Assembly (NCBI RefSeq): GCF_000297435.1
Contig: NZ_CAIP01000062.1
Coordinates: 1 to 26,203 of the forward strand
Origin: Microcystis sp. T1-4
GTDB taxonomy: Bacteria > Cyanobacteriota > Cyanobacteriia > Cyanobacteriales > Microcystaceae
Reading direction: 5' to 3'
DNA length: 26,203 nt
This document shows, piece by piece, positions 8,289 through 16,041 of this stretch (positions within the stretch are counted from its first letter, which is position 1; every line of letters starts with the position of its first letter). A program made the translations under genes and the position numbers. The notes beneath the pieces were generated by a model. The model was not told the DNA's origin. It saw only the letters and a program-made list of their open reading frames with translations, and ran no database searches.

Positions 8289-8780
8289 TTAGTCTAAAAA
8301 TCCCATTAAAGTTTCGGGATCATCGATTTCATTGGAAGCAACGGGACGATTACCCATGACTGTATAAGTTTCGCTAATGTGCAGATGACTGAGAGCAATC
8401 GGACGATTGCCAGAAATCGCTAGAGTGCTGCTAACTTCCATACCACTAGAGCCGACAGGACGCAATCCACCGACGGAAGAATAGGTACTAACCACTTTCA
8501 GATGGCTAACTTCCACGGGACGGCCTCCGGGTAACATTTCATCTTCCGTGAAGTGAAGATGGCTAGTACCAACAGGACGATTTTCGGGTAAGCGATGTTC
8601 AGGTTGATAGAATTTTAAGGCTTTGGAAGCCGATTCAGCGTTGTTTTTCACCGAAAGGGCGACCACTTCTTTATCTTTGGCGGTTTTAGCCGTAGTAGCT
8701 TTACCGCGTGAGCTGCTGGTCTTTTCTTCTGTGGTTGCTGGGGTTTGAGTCCCGTTCGTTTCTAGATTTTCCACCGTCAT
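8289..8780 (-). CDS. Hypothetical protein with tandem 19-residue RPV repeats
   Basis: Protein of 163 residues that I cannot assign to a named family. The N-terminal third is polar, Thr/Ser/Lys-rich and probably disordered (TTEEKTSSSRGKATTAKTAK). The C-terminal part is built from five units of 19-20 residues with consensus RPVxxSHLxxxxTYxxxGN: ENRPVGTSHLHF, GRPVEVSHLKV, LRPVGSSGMEV, NRPIALSHLHI and NRPVASNEI. The protein ends with an acidic, hydrophobic tail (DDPETLMGFLD). No signal peptide or membrane segment is visible, so it is probably cytoplasmic. The regular period suggests a small beta-solenoid or stacked beta-strand repeat, which is inference. It diverges from uvrB across a 190-bp spacer. 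Confidence 0.78.
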   Translation of the reverse strand: MTVENLETNGTQTPATTEEKTSSSRGKATTAKTAKDKEVVALSVKNNAESASKALKFYQPEHRLPENRPVGTSHLHFTEDEMLPGGRPVEVSHLKVVSTYSSVGGLRPVGSSGMEVSSTLAISGNRPIALSHLHISETYTVMGNRPVASNEIDDPETLMGFLD

Positions 8781-8971
8781 AACCTGATACTCCTTTCCGT
8801 TAATAGCTTCGGGGAAACGATAAGATTTAAGTTTAGGGTATTCTCGAAGACTTTTAATCTTTTTTTAAAATCCTCTCTAATATTAAGATACATCTTTCTT
8901 TCCCAAAACCCTATAAGTGTTGGTAATTTGATTGATAATTTATTTTGCCTGTTCTCTACACCTAGCCGCTA
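8781..8971. promoter_or_regulatory. Divergent promoter region (repeat protein / uvrB)
   Basis: This 191-bp AT-rich spacer separates two genes transcribed away from each other, so both promoters must lie within or overlap it. I do not see a hexamer pair convincing enough to place either promoter. A good Shine-Dalgarno (AGGAG, in AAAGGAGTATCAGGTT) precedes the minus-strand gene start at 8780. Confidence 0.4.
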
Positions 8972-10975
8972 ATGTCCGCTTTTCAACTACAAGCACCCTT
9001 TCAACCCACCGGGGATCAACCGGCAGCGATCGAACAATTGGTAGATTTCCTGCAAAACCGGCAGCGTTTCCAAACCCTCTTGGGGGCAACTGGCACCGGC
9101 AAAACCTTCACCATTGCCGCTGTGATCGAGAAAATCGGCAGGCCTACCCTTGTCCTCGCCCATAATAAGACCCTGGCCGCCCAATTATGTAACGAATTGC
9201 GGCAATTTTTCCCTAATAACGCCGTGGAGTACTTTATCAGCTATTACGACTACTATCAACCGGAGGCTTATATTCCCGTCAGCGATACCTACATCGAAAA
9301 GAGTTCTTCGATTAATGATGAGATCGATATGCTGCGCCATTCGGCCACGCGATCGCTATTTGAACGCAGGGATGTGATCGTCGTCGCTTCCATTAGTTGT
9401 ATTTATGGCTTGGGAATGCCGGCGGAATACCTAAAAGCGGCGATTTCCTTAACAGTTGGTCAAGAGTTCGACCAAAGGCAATTATTACGGGCCTTGGTGT
9501 CAGTGCAGTACAATCGCAATGATTTGGAGTTAACTCGCGGTCGTTTTCGTCTGAAGGGCGATATTTTGGAAATTGTCCCCGCTTACGAGGATCGGGTGAT
9601 TAAAATTGATTTTTTTGGCGATGAGATTGAAAGTATTCGTTATCTCGATCCCCTGACGGGGGAAGTTTTGCAAAAATTAGAGCGAATTAGTATTTATCCG
9701 GCCCGTCACTTTGTTACCCCGGAGGAGCGTTTAGAGGTGGCCTGTCGGGATATTAAAACCGAGTTAGATAACCGTTTATTGGAGTTAGAAAAAGCGGGCA
9801 AATTACTGGAAGCGCAACGGTTGGATCAGCGGACTCGTTATGATTTAGAAATGTTGCAGGAAGTGGGTTATTGTAATGGCGTGGAAAATTATTCGCGGCA
9901 TTTAGCGGGTAGATTAGCGGGGGAACCGCCGGAATGTTTGGTGGATTATTTTCCTCAAGATTGGTTATTAGTTGTGGATGAATCCCATGTCAGTGTGCCG
10001 CAAATTCGCGGGATGTATAATGGCGATCAATCACGAAAAAAAGTTTTGATCGATCACGGGTTTCGTTTACCGAGTGCGGCGGATAATCGTCCTTTGAAGT
10101 CGGAAGAATTCTGGCAGAAAGTTAATCAATGTATTTTTGTTTCGGCCACCCCGGGAGATTGGGAATTAGCACAGTCAGAAAATCGCATTGTTGAACAAAT
10201 TATCCGACCGACGGGAGTTTTAGACCCAGAGATTTTTGTGCGACCAACCGAGGGACAAGTGGATGATTTATTAGGGGAAATTAAGGAGCGAGTGCGTTTA
10301 AATGAACGGGTTTTGATTACCACTTTAACTAAACGCATGGCGGAAGATTTAACCGAATACTTGCAAGAAAGGGGAATTAAAGTTAGATATCTACATTCGG
10401 AAATTCAATCAATTCAACGGATTGAAATTATCCAAGACCTGCGAGAAGGGGTCTTTGACGTGCTGATCGGGGTGAATTTGCTTCGCGAGGGGTTAGACCT
10501 GCCGGAAGTGTCTTTAGTGGCGATTTTAGACGCAGATAAGGAAGGATTTTTAAGGGCTACCCGCTCTTTAATTCAAACTATTGGCCGGGCTGCTCGTCAT
10601 ATTCGGGGTCAGGCAATTCTTTACGGAGATAATCTCACCGATAGTATGATTAATGCGATCGAAGAAACCAAGAGACGGCGCACTATTCAACAGGAACATA
10701 ACCAAAAACATGGGATTATTCCGCAACCGATTGTTAAAAGGTCGAGTAATTCAATTTTGGCTTTTCTGGATATTTCCCGTCGCCTAAATTCCCAACAATT
10801 AGAGGAGGTTTGTGAGAATATAGAAGAAATTTCTTTAGAACAAATTCCCGAATTAATTCAACAACTAGAAGCGCAAATGAAAGAAGCGGCGAAAAATCTA
10901 GAATTCGAGTCAGCAGCTAAATATCGTGATCGGATTAAGCAATTACGAGATAAGTTATTAAATCATGTTAGTTGA
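8972..10975 (+). CDS. uvrB: Excinuclease ABC subunit B
   Basis: Helicase-like damage-verification subunit of nucleotide excision repair, 667 residues, the usual length. UvrA loads it on damaged DNA and it then recruits UvrC. The Walker A motif GATGTGKT lies at about 38-45. The beta-hairpin region that clamps the strand is YYDYYQPEAYIPVSDTYIEK at about 92. The DEAD-type motif VVDESHVS is at about 333. Helicase motifs V-VI are LLREGLDLPEVSLVAILDAD and QTIGRAARH. The C-terminal UVR domain (AAKYRDRIKQLRDKLL) that contacts UvrC is intact. The start at 8972 (MSAFQLQAPFQPTGDQP) matches the family N-terminus. It appears monocistronic; debris of a transposon follows it. Confidence 0.98.
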   Translation: MSAFQLQAPFQPTGDQPAAIEQLVDFLQNRQRFQTLLGATGTGKTFTIAAVIEKIGRPTLVLAHNKTLAAQLCNELRQFFPNNAVEYFISYYDYYQPEAYIPVSDTYIEKSSSINDEIDMLRHSATRSLFERRDVIVVASISCIYGLGMPAEYLKAAISLTVGQEFDQRQLLRALVSVQYNRNDLELTRGRFRLKGDILEIVPAYEDRVIKIDFFGDEIESIRYLDPLTGEVLQKLERISIYPARHFVTPEERLEVACRDIKTELDNRLLELEKAGKLLEAQRLDQRTRYDLEMLQEVGYCNGVENYSRHLAGRLAGEPPECLVDYFPQDWLLVVDESHVSVPQIRGMYNGDQSRKKVLIDHGFRLPSAADNRPLKSEEFWQKVNQCIFVSATPGDWELAQSENRIVEQIIRPTGVLDPEIFVRPTEGQVDDLLGEIKERVRLNERVLITTLTKRMAEDLTEYLQERGIKVRYLHSEIQSIQRIEIIQDLREGVFDVLIGVNLLREGLDLPEVSLVAILDADKEGFLRATRSLIQTIGRAARHIRGQAILYGDNLTDSMINAIEETKRRRTIQQEHNQKHGIIPQPIVKRSSNSILAFLDISRRLNSQQLEEVCENIEEISLEQIPELIQQLEAQMKEAAKNLEFESAAKYRDRIKQLRDKLLNHVS

Positions 10976-10999
10976 CAATCCCGTTGCCTAAAGGTGTGG

Positions 11000-11137
11000 G
11001 GATTCTTCTCTCTTTCTGGCGAAATAGTTCCCATACATGGGCAAAGTCTCAGTGGTTCTTACGACCGTAATCAAGGAATTAAAGCTTTGCATTTAGTGAC
11101 GGCTTGGGCGGGGGGCTCTCCCAGCTTTGGTGGGTAA
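11000..11137 (+). pseudogene. Remnant of an ISAs1-type DDE transposase
   Basis: One frame reads GEIVPIHGQSLSGSYDRN and continues QGIKALHLVTAWA before a stop at 11135-11137. This matches the segment around IDGKTLRGSYDR of ISAs1-family transposases, but the expected Asp of IDGK is His here and the rest of the gene is missing. There is no start codon, and I see no intact IS ends nearby. It is a short, inactive relic between uvrB and the glycosyltransferase-like gene. Confidence 0.6.
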
Positions 11138-11400
11138 AATGTATTCTAAGATACATTTCTCAAGAGCGAGGGGGTGGAACGAACCACAAAGACACAAAGG
11201 ACACAAAGATCGATCGATCCTATGTCAATTAAACTTATCACACAGACCCTAGAAGAGCCGGCGGGGGATCAGAAATTAGTTTTAGTGAGACTTAGACGTT
11301 TTCGTTCAGCAAAAAAGGCTCAAACTATTACGGGACAAGGGGTTAATATATCTGGGTTTCAGCGATTTGGCTTCTCGAAGTAAATCCCAAGCAGGGATTC
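11138..11400. other. Intergenic debris, no supported gene
   Basis: This stretch holds a short purine-rich repeat (ACAAAGACACAAAGGACACA, about 11185-11204) of a kind common in cyanobacterial spacers. An open frame of 69 codons (11174-11383) has no recognisable similarity and begins inside that repeat. I see no promoter or RNA that I would support. Confidence 0.4.
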
Positions 11401-11538
11401 GGGTTAAGGCTTTTCTCGATTTGTTTTTTGTCTAAGTCCCACTATGGCGGCAGCGAGGAGAAAATGCCTACTTGGTTAGGTGAGGATTATTGCTATCATT
11501 CTCAAGGGGGAAAAGACTTAACAGATTTGTATGAATAG
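11401..11538 (+). pseudogene. Broken partial copy of the TIGR04282/DUF2064 gene
   Basis: This segment encodes GLRLFSICFLSKSHYGG and SEEKMPTWLGEDYCYHSQGG, then KDLTDLYE and a stop at 11536-11538. It corresponds to GLRNFLSLIIYYHGG and SEEKMRTWLGVHYSYHSQRG, then KDLGEKMQ, of the intact gene about 590 bp downstream. DNA matches such as ATGGCGGCAGCGAGGA and ACTTGGTTAGGTG are clear. Only about 45 codons remain, without start or downstream domains. It is a decayed partial duplicate or the relic of a second paralogue. Confidence 0.75.
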
Positions 11539-11594
11539 GTGATTGCAGGGAGTCAATGAGAACAAGTTTGTTACAGTATGCTAAAACTAATAAT

Positions 11595-11834
11595 TAGGGT
11601 TTGCGGCAAAAAGTTTGTTGGTGGGGTTAGGAGTCAGAAGTCAGGAGTCAGGAGTCAGGAGTCGGGAGTTTCAGGCTTTGTTGCCCTCTCTTTTTTGTAC
11701 CAACTTATGTACTATTATAAGGATAAGGCAAGGTTTTTGAAGGTCCCAATCCGATTTTCGCAGCATGAACATCGGATTTTAACAGGTCAAAAGCCTTATT
11801 TTAAAAGGTTTTTACCATTATTCAGCAAACCCTA
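11595..11834. mobile_element. TA-flanked MITE-like element (about 236 bp)
   Basis: The element runs from GGGTTTGC (11597-11604) to its inverted copy GCAAACCC (11825-11832), and each end is flanked by TA (11595-11596 and 11833-11834), the target duplication typical of IS630/Tc1-type transposition. Beyond the perfect 8 bp, the ends stay loosely similar (GCGGCAAAAAG versus GCTGAATAATG). It has no transposase. A heptamer array lies inside it (11630-11664). The AGCAAACCCTA end is, from memory, frequent in Microcystis spacers. It lies directly upstream of the glycosyltransferase-like coding core and contributes a spurious open frame to it. Confidence 0.75.
11630..11664 (+). repeat. Heptamer array GGAGTCA x5
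   Basis: Five contiguous 7-bp units: GGAGTCA, GAAGTCA, GGAGTCA, GGAGTCA, GGAGTCG. Written in another register the unit is TCAGGAG. It lies within the TA-flanked MITE. Confidence 0.9.
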
Positions 11835-11859
11835 CTTAATATCATCTTCGCAATCACTC

Positions 11860-12510
11860 GTGGACTGGAGACAACAACTAATTATTTTTACCCGTTATCC
11901 GGAATTGGGGAAAGTAAAAACCCGTATGATTCCAGCTTTGGCAGCCAAGGGAGCCGAAGAATTACACCGCAAACTGGCCGAATATACTCTCAGTAAATTA
12001 GCGGGTTTGAGGAATTTTCTCTCTCTGATCATTTACTACCATGGCGGCAGCGAGGAAAAAATGCGTACTTGGTTAGGTGTGCATTATTCCTATCATTCTC
12101 AACGGGGAAAAGACTTAGGAGAAAAGATGCAAAACGCTTTTGCCGATGGTTTTGCTCAAGGGATGACAGCGATCGCTATGATTGGCACAGATTGCCCAGA
12201 AATCGGGGAAAAAGAGATTTTAGCAGCCTTTGAGGCCCTAAAAACCCACGATATGGTTTTAGGGCCGGCGTTAGATGGAGGATACTACCTAATTGCTTTA
12301 AAACAGGTCTTTCCAGAGCTTTTTGACGGTATTCCCTGGGGGACGGGGGAAGTCTTGGCAAAAACCCAGACAATCGCCGCTAAACTAGCTTTAAAGACCG
12401 CTTATCTGCCTAAATTAGCCGATATTGATCGCCCGGAAGACCTGCCTATCTTAAAAAAGTACCTGCCAGAATTAAGGTTGAACGATGACGGGGGTTCCCA
12501 TGCGGACTAA
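11860..12510 (+). CDS. TIGR04282/DUF2064 glycosyltransferase-like protein
   Basis: Nucleotidyl/glycosyltransferase-A-like protein with about 216 residues of family core. It opens with QLIIFTRYPELGKVKTRMIP, the nucleotide-sugar binding signature of the family, followed by GTDCPEIGEKEI (metal/sugar site) and GPALDGGYYLIALK. The end is at DIDRPEDLPIL. The family (arsenosugar-type TIGR04282) is poorly characterised biochemically. The open frame begins at 11578, but its first 80 or so codons are MITE sequence with no family match. GTG 11860 (giving MDWRQQLIIF) is the best remaining start; no strong Shine-Dalgarno is visible, so the start is uncertain. The insertion may have altered expression. Its 3' end overlaps the convergent L,D-transpeptidase gene by 39 bp. 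Confidence 0.8.
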   Translation: MDWRQQLIIFTRYPELGKVKTRMIPALAAKGAEELHRKLAEYTLSKLAGLRNFLSLIIYYHGGSEEKMRTWLGVHYSYHSQRGKDLGEKMQNAFADGFAQGMTAIAMIGTDCPEIGEKEILAAFEALKTHDMVLGPALDGGYYLIALKQVFPELFDGIPWGTGEVLAKTQTIAAKLALKTAYLPKLADIDRPEDLPILKKYLPELRLNDDGGSHAD

Positions 12511-12984
12511 ATCAAACAACACTTTCACATCCTGATTCCGCATCCGCACACAACCATGGGAAGCGGCGCGACCGAGGGAATTTTCCGCGGGGGTGCCGTG
12601 AAAACCGATGGAATTTTTGCCGTCACTCCAAAAACCGATCCATCTTTCCCCTAGGGGACTATTGGGACCGGGGGTGCTGACTTTTCCCGTCCAGGGACTT
12701 TTCCAGACGGGATTGCGAACTAATTCCCGCACTTCAAATTTACCTGTGGGGGTTTCCCAGCCTTTTTTGCCGACGGCGACGGTAAATTGGGCTAAAACTT
12801 TACTATCTTGATAAACGTAAACTTTTCTCTCTTTCAGTTTTAGGATCAGATGGGTAGCGAGAGTTTGATTGGCTGCGGTATTCGGGGTGACGGTGCTGAT
12901 TTGGTTAGCTTGGGCCGGATATACGGGTAAACAAGTTAATCCTAATCCGATGATTAAGAGGGTCAAATTTCGTTTGAACGCCAT
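12472..12984 (-). CDS. L,D-transpeptidase (YkuD family), exported
   Basis: Predicted periplasmic peptidoglycan cross-linking enzyme of 170 residues. A signal peptide (MAFKRNLTLLIIGLGLTCLP, cleavage near AQA-NQ) precedes a single YkuD domain starting at LILKLKERKVYVYQ. The catalytic signature is intact: H129 in IGFHGTPAENS, then S142-H143-G144-C145-V-R147. It has no LysM or peptidoglycan-binding repeats. The ATG at 12984 is preferred over a TTG at 13002: it starts the signal peptide and has AGGAG about 10 nt upstream. It is transcribed toward the glycosyltransferase-like gene, and the two overlap by 39 bp at their 3' ends. Confidence 0.92.
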   Translation of the reverse strand: MAFKRNLTLLIIGLGLTCLPVYPAQANQISTVTPNTAANQTLATHLILKLKERKVYVYQDSKVLAQFTVAVGKKGWETPTGKFEVRELVRNPVWKSPWTGKVSTPGPNSPLGERWIGFWSDGKNSIGFHGTPAENSLGRAASHGCVRMRNQDVKVLFDLVRMGTPVIVQP

Positions 12985-13062
12985 TATTCCCACACTCCTC
13001 AATTGCGATAGCGATAATTTTTAAGGATAGCAAATAGGGAACTTTTTGGAAGCTCAAGCCGC

Positions 13063-13368
13063 TTACACTGTGCCAGTTTTAGCTTCGTACTGCCGACAAC
13101 CTTCACAGGGACCTGGGGGATTAACCGCACAACGCAAGTGGGGGGAATAGGCATTAAAACGACAACTAAGATCACCTATAAATGCCGGTTTATTTTCTGT
13201 CCCTAGAGGGATTGACAAAAAACCACTGGCCCTCACCGTGCTGTATTCGTGACGATGGCGAATCCCTCTCAAACGGTTACTTAATCTCTGTTGGAATCGG
13301 TTAATTAACCAGAGACTAACCAGAGAGGGAAAGAGGGCGAGGATAAAAACAAAGGTTATCCTGATCAC
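13063..13368 (-). CDS. DUF6464-like small membrane-anchored protein
   Basis: Small protein of 101 residues with an N-terminal transmembrane segment (MIRITFVFILALFPSLVSLWL), a basic linker and a conserved Cys-rich C-terminus (DLSCRFNAYSPHLRCAVNPP, then GPCEGCRQYE). The four cysteines suggest a metal or disulfide knot. I recognise this tail from a cyanobacterial family that I believe is DUF6464; the number is from memory. Function unknown. It lies on the same strand as speD upstream and the L,D-transpeptidase downstream, with gaps of about 60-80 bp. Confidence 0.75.
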   Translation of the reverse strand: MIRITFVFILALFPSLVSLWLINRFQQRLSNRLRGIRHRHEYSTVRASGFLSIPLGTENKPAFIGDLSCRFNAYSPHLRCAVNPPGPCEGCRQYEAKTGTV

Positions 13369-13427
13369 GATTTCAGTTTAGGCGATCGCCAGTGATGCTA
13401 ACTTATTATTAAGGCCGGCCCTAAAAA

Positions 13428-13835
13428 TTAGGCCATAACCAAGGAAGACTTCAGGGGTTCTTCCTTTTTGCTTTCATAAACTGCCCCAGTACCGGGGAAT
13501 CCTCTGGTTAGTTCCCGGACTTTAATCTCACCTGCTTGCAGGGATTTGGTCAAAATTTCCATGGCAACCACGGGTTTACCGGCACCACAGAAGAATAAAT
13601 CGGCGGCGAAATAGCCGTGTTCAGGCCAGGTGTGGATCGCGATATGAGATTCAGCTAAAGTCGCCGTCGCGGTAACTCCGTGGGGACTGAACTGGTGGAC
13701 ACACAAATCGATCAGCGTTGCTTCTCCTGCCGTAATTCCATCGAGGATAGCGCGACGAATGCGCTCGGGATCGTTGAGGAGGTCAGCAGGTACTTGCCAA
13801 GCATCGACAATCAAATGGGTTCCCAGTTTGGTCAT
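13428..13835 (-). CDS. speD: S-adenosylmethionine decarboxylase proenzyme
   Basis: Prokaryotic class 1B AdoMet decarboxylase of 135 residues, which makes the aminopropyl donor for spermidine. The proenzyme self-cleaves between E62 and S63 in LAESHIAIHTWPEHG; S63 becomes the pyruvoyl cofactor. H68 and C83 (FFCGAGKP) complete the active site at the same positions as in the Thermotoga enzyme. The start at 13835 (MTKLGTHLIVDAW) matches the family. The C-terminal tail (ESKKEEPLKSSLVMA) is a short non-conserved extension. Confidence 0.96.
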   Translation of the reverse strand: MTKLGTHLIVDAWQVPADLLNDPERIRRAILDGITAGEATLIDLCVHQFSPHGVTATATLAESHIAIHTWPEHGYFAADLFFCGAGKPVVAMEILTKSLQAGEIKVRELTRGFPGTGAVYESKKEEPLKSSLVMA

Positions 13836-13955
13836 TTTTTTTTCAATACTCCCTATCGAAAAACCTTCACAGAATTACCAGTGTAACACAATTTTTCTAA
13901 CTTGTGCAAAAAAGATCCAGTTTTTCTCGGTTACTTTTTCTAAAAAACTGAGACA

Positions 13956-13984
13956 GTGTGGGGTGTGGGGTGTGGGGTGTTGGG
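13956..13984 (+). repeat. Heptamer array GTGTGGG
   Basis: Three perfect GTGTGGG units followed by an imperfect GTGTTGGG, in the spacer between the start of speD and the stop of the DUF4335 gene. This is a short tandem repeat that is probably variable in copy number. Its unit does not share the TCAG core of the other arrays in the window. Confidence 0.85.
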
Positions 13985-14004
13985 AAAAGCGCAAGGGACT
14001 AATT

Positions 14005-14658
14005 TTATCTGGGAGGGGGGACAGGATTAGTGGGGACGGTGGGACTGGGAGAAGCGGCAGGAATGGGGGGATTTTCGGGTTTACGGACTTGGGGGACGGG
14101 TAACAGATAGAAAAGTAGGGCGCAAGCGACAAGACTGCCTAATCCTGCCAAAAAAGGCACTGTTCGACTGGCCACCGATTCATTCACCTTATGGTAGCGA
14201 CGGGAAACTGGCTGTAATTTTAGGGTTAGGTCAGGTAAAGTGCGAGTATCGGCAAAAAATTGGTCAATCGCTTCTATTAAATCGAATAACTGCACGGTAC
14301 TGATTTCTATCTTGACCGGACTTTCTGGGATGTTCAAGTCCGTTGATGGATACCAGACCAGACGATGGAGATTCTGGTCAATCTTTTCTAAGTACACATG
14401 ATCTGGTTCCTGGACGGGGTCTTGGGGATGACGAACACCACTTAAAAATTCTTGGGCATACTGACTGACCGCTTGGACTAAATTTTCCAAGAAAACCCGA
14501 CCACCTTGCAGGACTTTATTAGCCCCGATTAACCGACATTCTACGTTAGTCAAAATTGAGAGTAAAGGTCGGCTATCCCCGGGTTTAGCTGGGGCGAAAT
14601 CATCGCCGAAACCATCGAGAATCAGGGTACAATTGGGCAGGCTATACTGTCTTCTCAT
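14005..14658 (-). CDS. DUF4335 protein, C-terminally membrane anchored
   Basis: Cyanobacterial conserved protein of 217 residues, recognised as DUF4335 from the opening MRRQYSLPNCTLILDGFGDD, with LTNVECRL following. A soluble N-terminal domain (1-165) is followed by a single transmembrane segment (about 171-190, FLAGLGSLVACALLFYLLPV) and a short proline-rich tail. It would therefore face the cytoplasm with a C-terminal anchor. It starts 2 bp after the stop of the DUF3038 gene, so translation is probably coupled and the two proteins likely act together. Function unknown. Confidence 0.82.
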   Translation of the reverse strand: MRRQYSLPNCTLILDGFGDDFAPAKPGDSRPLLSILTNVECRLIGANKVLQGGRVFLENLVQAVSQYAQEFLSGVRHPQDPVQEPDHVYLEKIDQNLHRLVWYPSTDLNIPESPVKIEISTVQLFDLIEAIDQFFADTRTLPDLTLKLQPVSRRYHKVNESVASRTVPFLAGLGSLVACALLFYLLPVPQVRKPENPPIPAASPSPTVPTNPVPPPR

Positions 14659-14660
14659 CT

Positions 14661-15287
14661 TTACACGATCTCCCCATCAAATAAACTAATCCAAAGCCGC
14701 TGCATTCCCGTCGTACCAGTACAAAATAATAACCGATCGAGGAGGGATAAAGCCAGTTCATTTAAAGCATTTTCATCCGCTAGATAAACCGATACTTTGG
14801 CCCGACGGGGGTTCATGCGACTGCGAAAATTGGAGCGAAATCGTTCTAGGTATTCTGATAAAAGAAAATTATTATCCACGGGTAAACCCTTTGATTCCAT
14901 CTGTTGCCGCGCTAACAGTAATTGTCGGATGGATATAGCCAGGGGTTTGGCCCGATAACTGGCAATGATAACTAAAGCTTTTGCTTGGTCAAGGGTGAGA
15001 CGGTCGAGAGTGTAAGAAATTCGCCACGGATTGGTACAGCGCAGGCGCCAGAAAATAATCCGGTTTTTAACAATTTTATCGAGTCCTAGTTCTTTACAGA
15101 GGGCTAACAGGGCCTCCCCGGCGCCGACTTCTAAGGATTCCAACGCTAATAGCATTAAATCGATATGCTGTTGGATATGTAGGGCGCATTGCTGACTGGC
15201 AATCGGAAAATCTGGTAAAACGCTTAAAATAACTGGTTTTTCTGGGGCTGATGCTGTAGATTCGGGCGTTAGGCTAGTAGGGGTCAT
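14661..15287 (-). CDS. DUF3038 protein
   Basis: Cyanobacterial conserved protein of 208 residues that I place in DUF3038 from QHIDLMLLALESLEVGAGEA with KNRIIFWRLRCTNPWR. It is largely helical and soluble with no signal peptide. The first 20 or so residues are Ser/Thr/Pro-rich and probably disordered. It is the first gene of a two-gene unit with the DUF4335 gene. It diverges from apt, with about 93 bp between the two starts. Biochemical role unknown. Confidence 0.8.
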   Translation of the reverse strand: MTPTSLTPESTASAPEKPVILSVLPDFPIASQQCALHIQQHIDLMLLALESLEVGAGEALLALCKELGLDKIVKNRIIFWRLRCTNPWRISYTLDRLTLDQAKALVIIASYRAKPLAISIRQLLLARQQMESKGLPVDNNFLLSEYLERFRSNFRSRMNPRRAKVSVYLADENALNELALSLLDRLLFCTGTTGMQRLWISLFDGEIV

Positions 15288-15380
15288 GATATAGGATAAC
15301 TAGAACACAAGGGCGATCGAGTCAGGATATTGTAAATTGTATAGATAGCTGTCCCCCATTTTACGAGACACGGAAACCGA

Positions 15381-15899
15381 ATGGATCTGAAATCACTGAT
15401 TCGCGATATTCCCGACTTTCCCAAACCGGGTATTGTCTTCCGCGATATTACTACCCTACTCAATCATCCCCAAGGATTACGTTACACCATCGATACCCTA
15501 ACGGCAAAGTGTCGCGATTACGGTTTATCCCCCGATTACATTGTCGGTATGGAATCGCGGGGTTTTCTCTTTGGTGTTCCTTTAGCATACCAATTAGAAG
15601 CGGGATTTATTCCTGTCCGGAAACCGGGTAAATTACCCGCCGCCGTCCATAGTATCGAGTATGATTTGGAATACGGAAGCGATAGCCTGGAAATTCATCA
15701 GGACGCGGTGGCGGCCCATCACAAAGTCTTAATTGTCGATGATTTAATCGCGACGGGAGGGACGGCGAAAGCGACGGCCGATTTATTAGAAAAAATTGGT
15801 TGTGAGGTGTTAGGATTTGCCTTTATCATCGAGTTAATCGACCTCGGTGGTCGGGAAAAATTACCCGATTTACCGATTATTACCCTCATCGATTATTAG
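15381..15899 (+). CDS. apt: Adenine phosphoribosyltransferase
   Basis: Purine-salvage enzyme of 172 residues that converts adenine and PRPP to AMP. The type I PRTase PRPP loop VLIVDDLIATGGTAKA (about 117-132) is intact. The N-terminal IRDIPDFPKPGIVFRDITTL and the flexible-loop region (GMESRGFLFGVPLAY, RKPGKLP) are characteristic of Apt. The start at 15381 matches the family. The ABC permease gene follows 142 bp later on the same strand; that spacer shows nothing I can name. Confidence 0.97.
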   Translation: MDLKSLIRDIPDFPKPGIVFRDITTLLNHPQGLRYTIDTLTAKCRDYGLSPDYIVGMESRGFLFGVPLAYQLEAGFIPVRKPGKLPAAVHSIEYDLEYGSDSLEIHQDAVAAHHKVLIVDDLIATGGTAKATADLLEKIGCEVLGFAFIIELIDLGGREKLPDLPIITLIDY

Positions 15900-16041
15900 G
15901 TTTTTTCTAAGTACCCAAGCAGAACTAATTACACATTTTGCTAACACTCTGGCAAGAGTGCCTATCTCAAAAATGGCAATTAATTCTGCACCACTATTTA
16001 TCTCCTGTCTCCTGAATTGGAGTCCCCACTAGGAAATTAAC

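Noticed and set aside
11174..11383. 69-codon frame after uvrB
   Set aside because: It starts inside a simple purine-rich repeat, has no recognisable similarity and sits in a zone of gene debris.
13414..13433. GGCCTAA/TTAGGCC hairpin at the speD stop as a terminator
   Set aside because: Short bulged stem with no following T run on the coding strand; not enough to call.
13759..14132. Overlapping frames on both strands near the speD start
   Set aside because: They read through the GTGTGGG array and antisense to speD; low-complexity translation with no family match.
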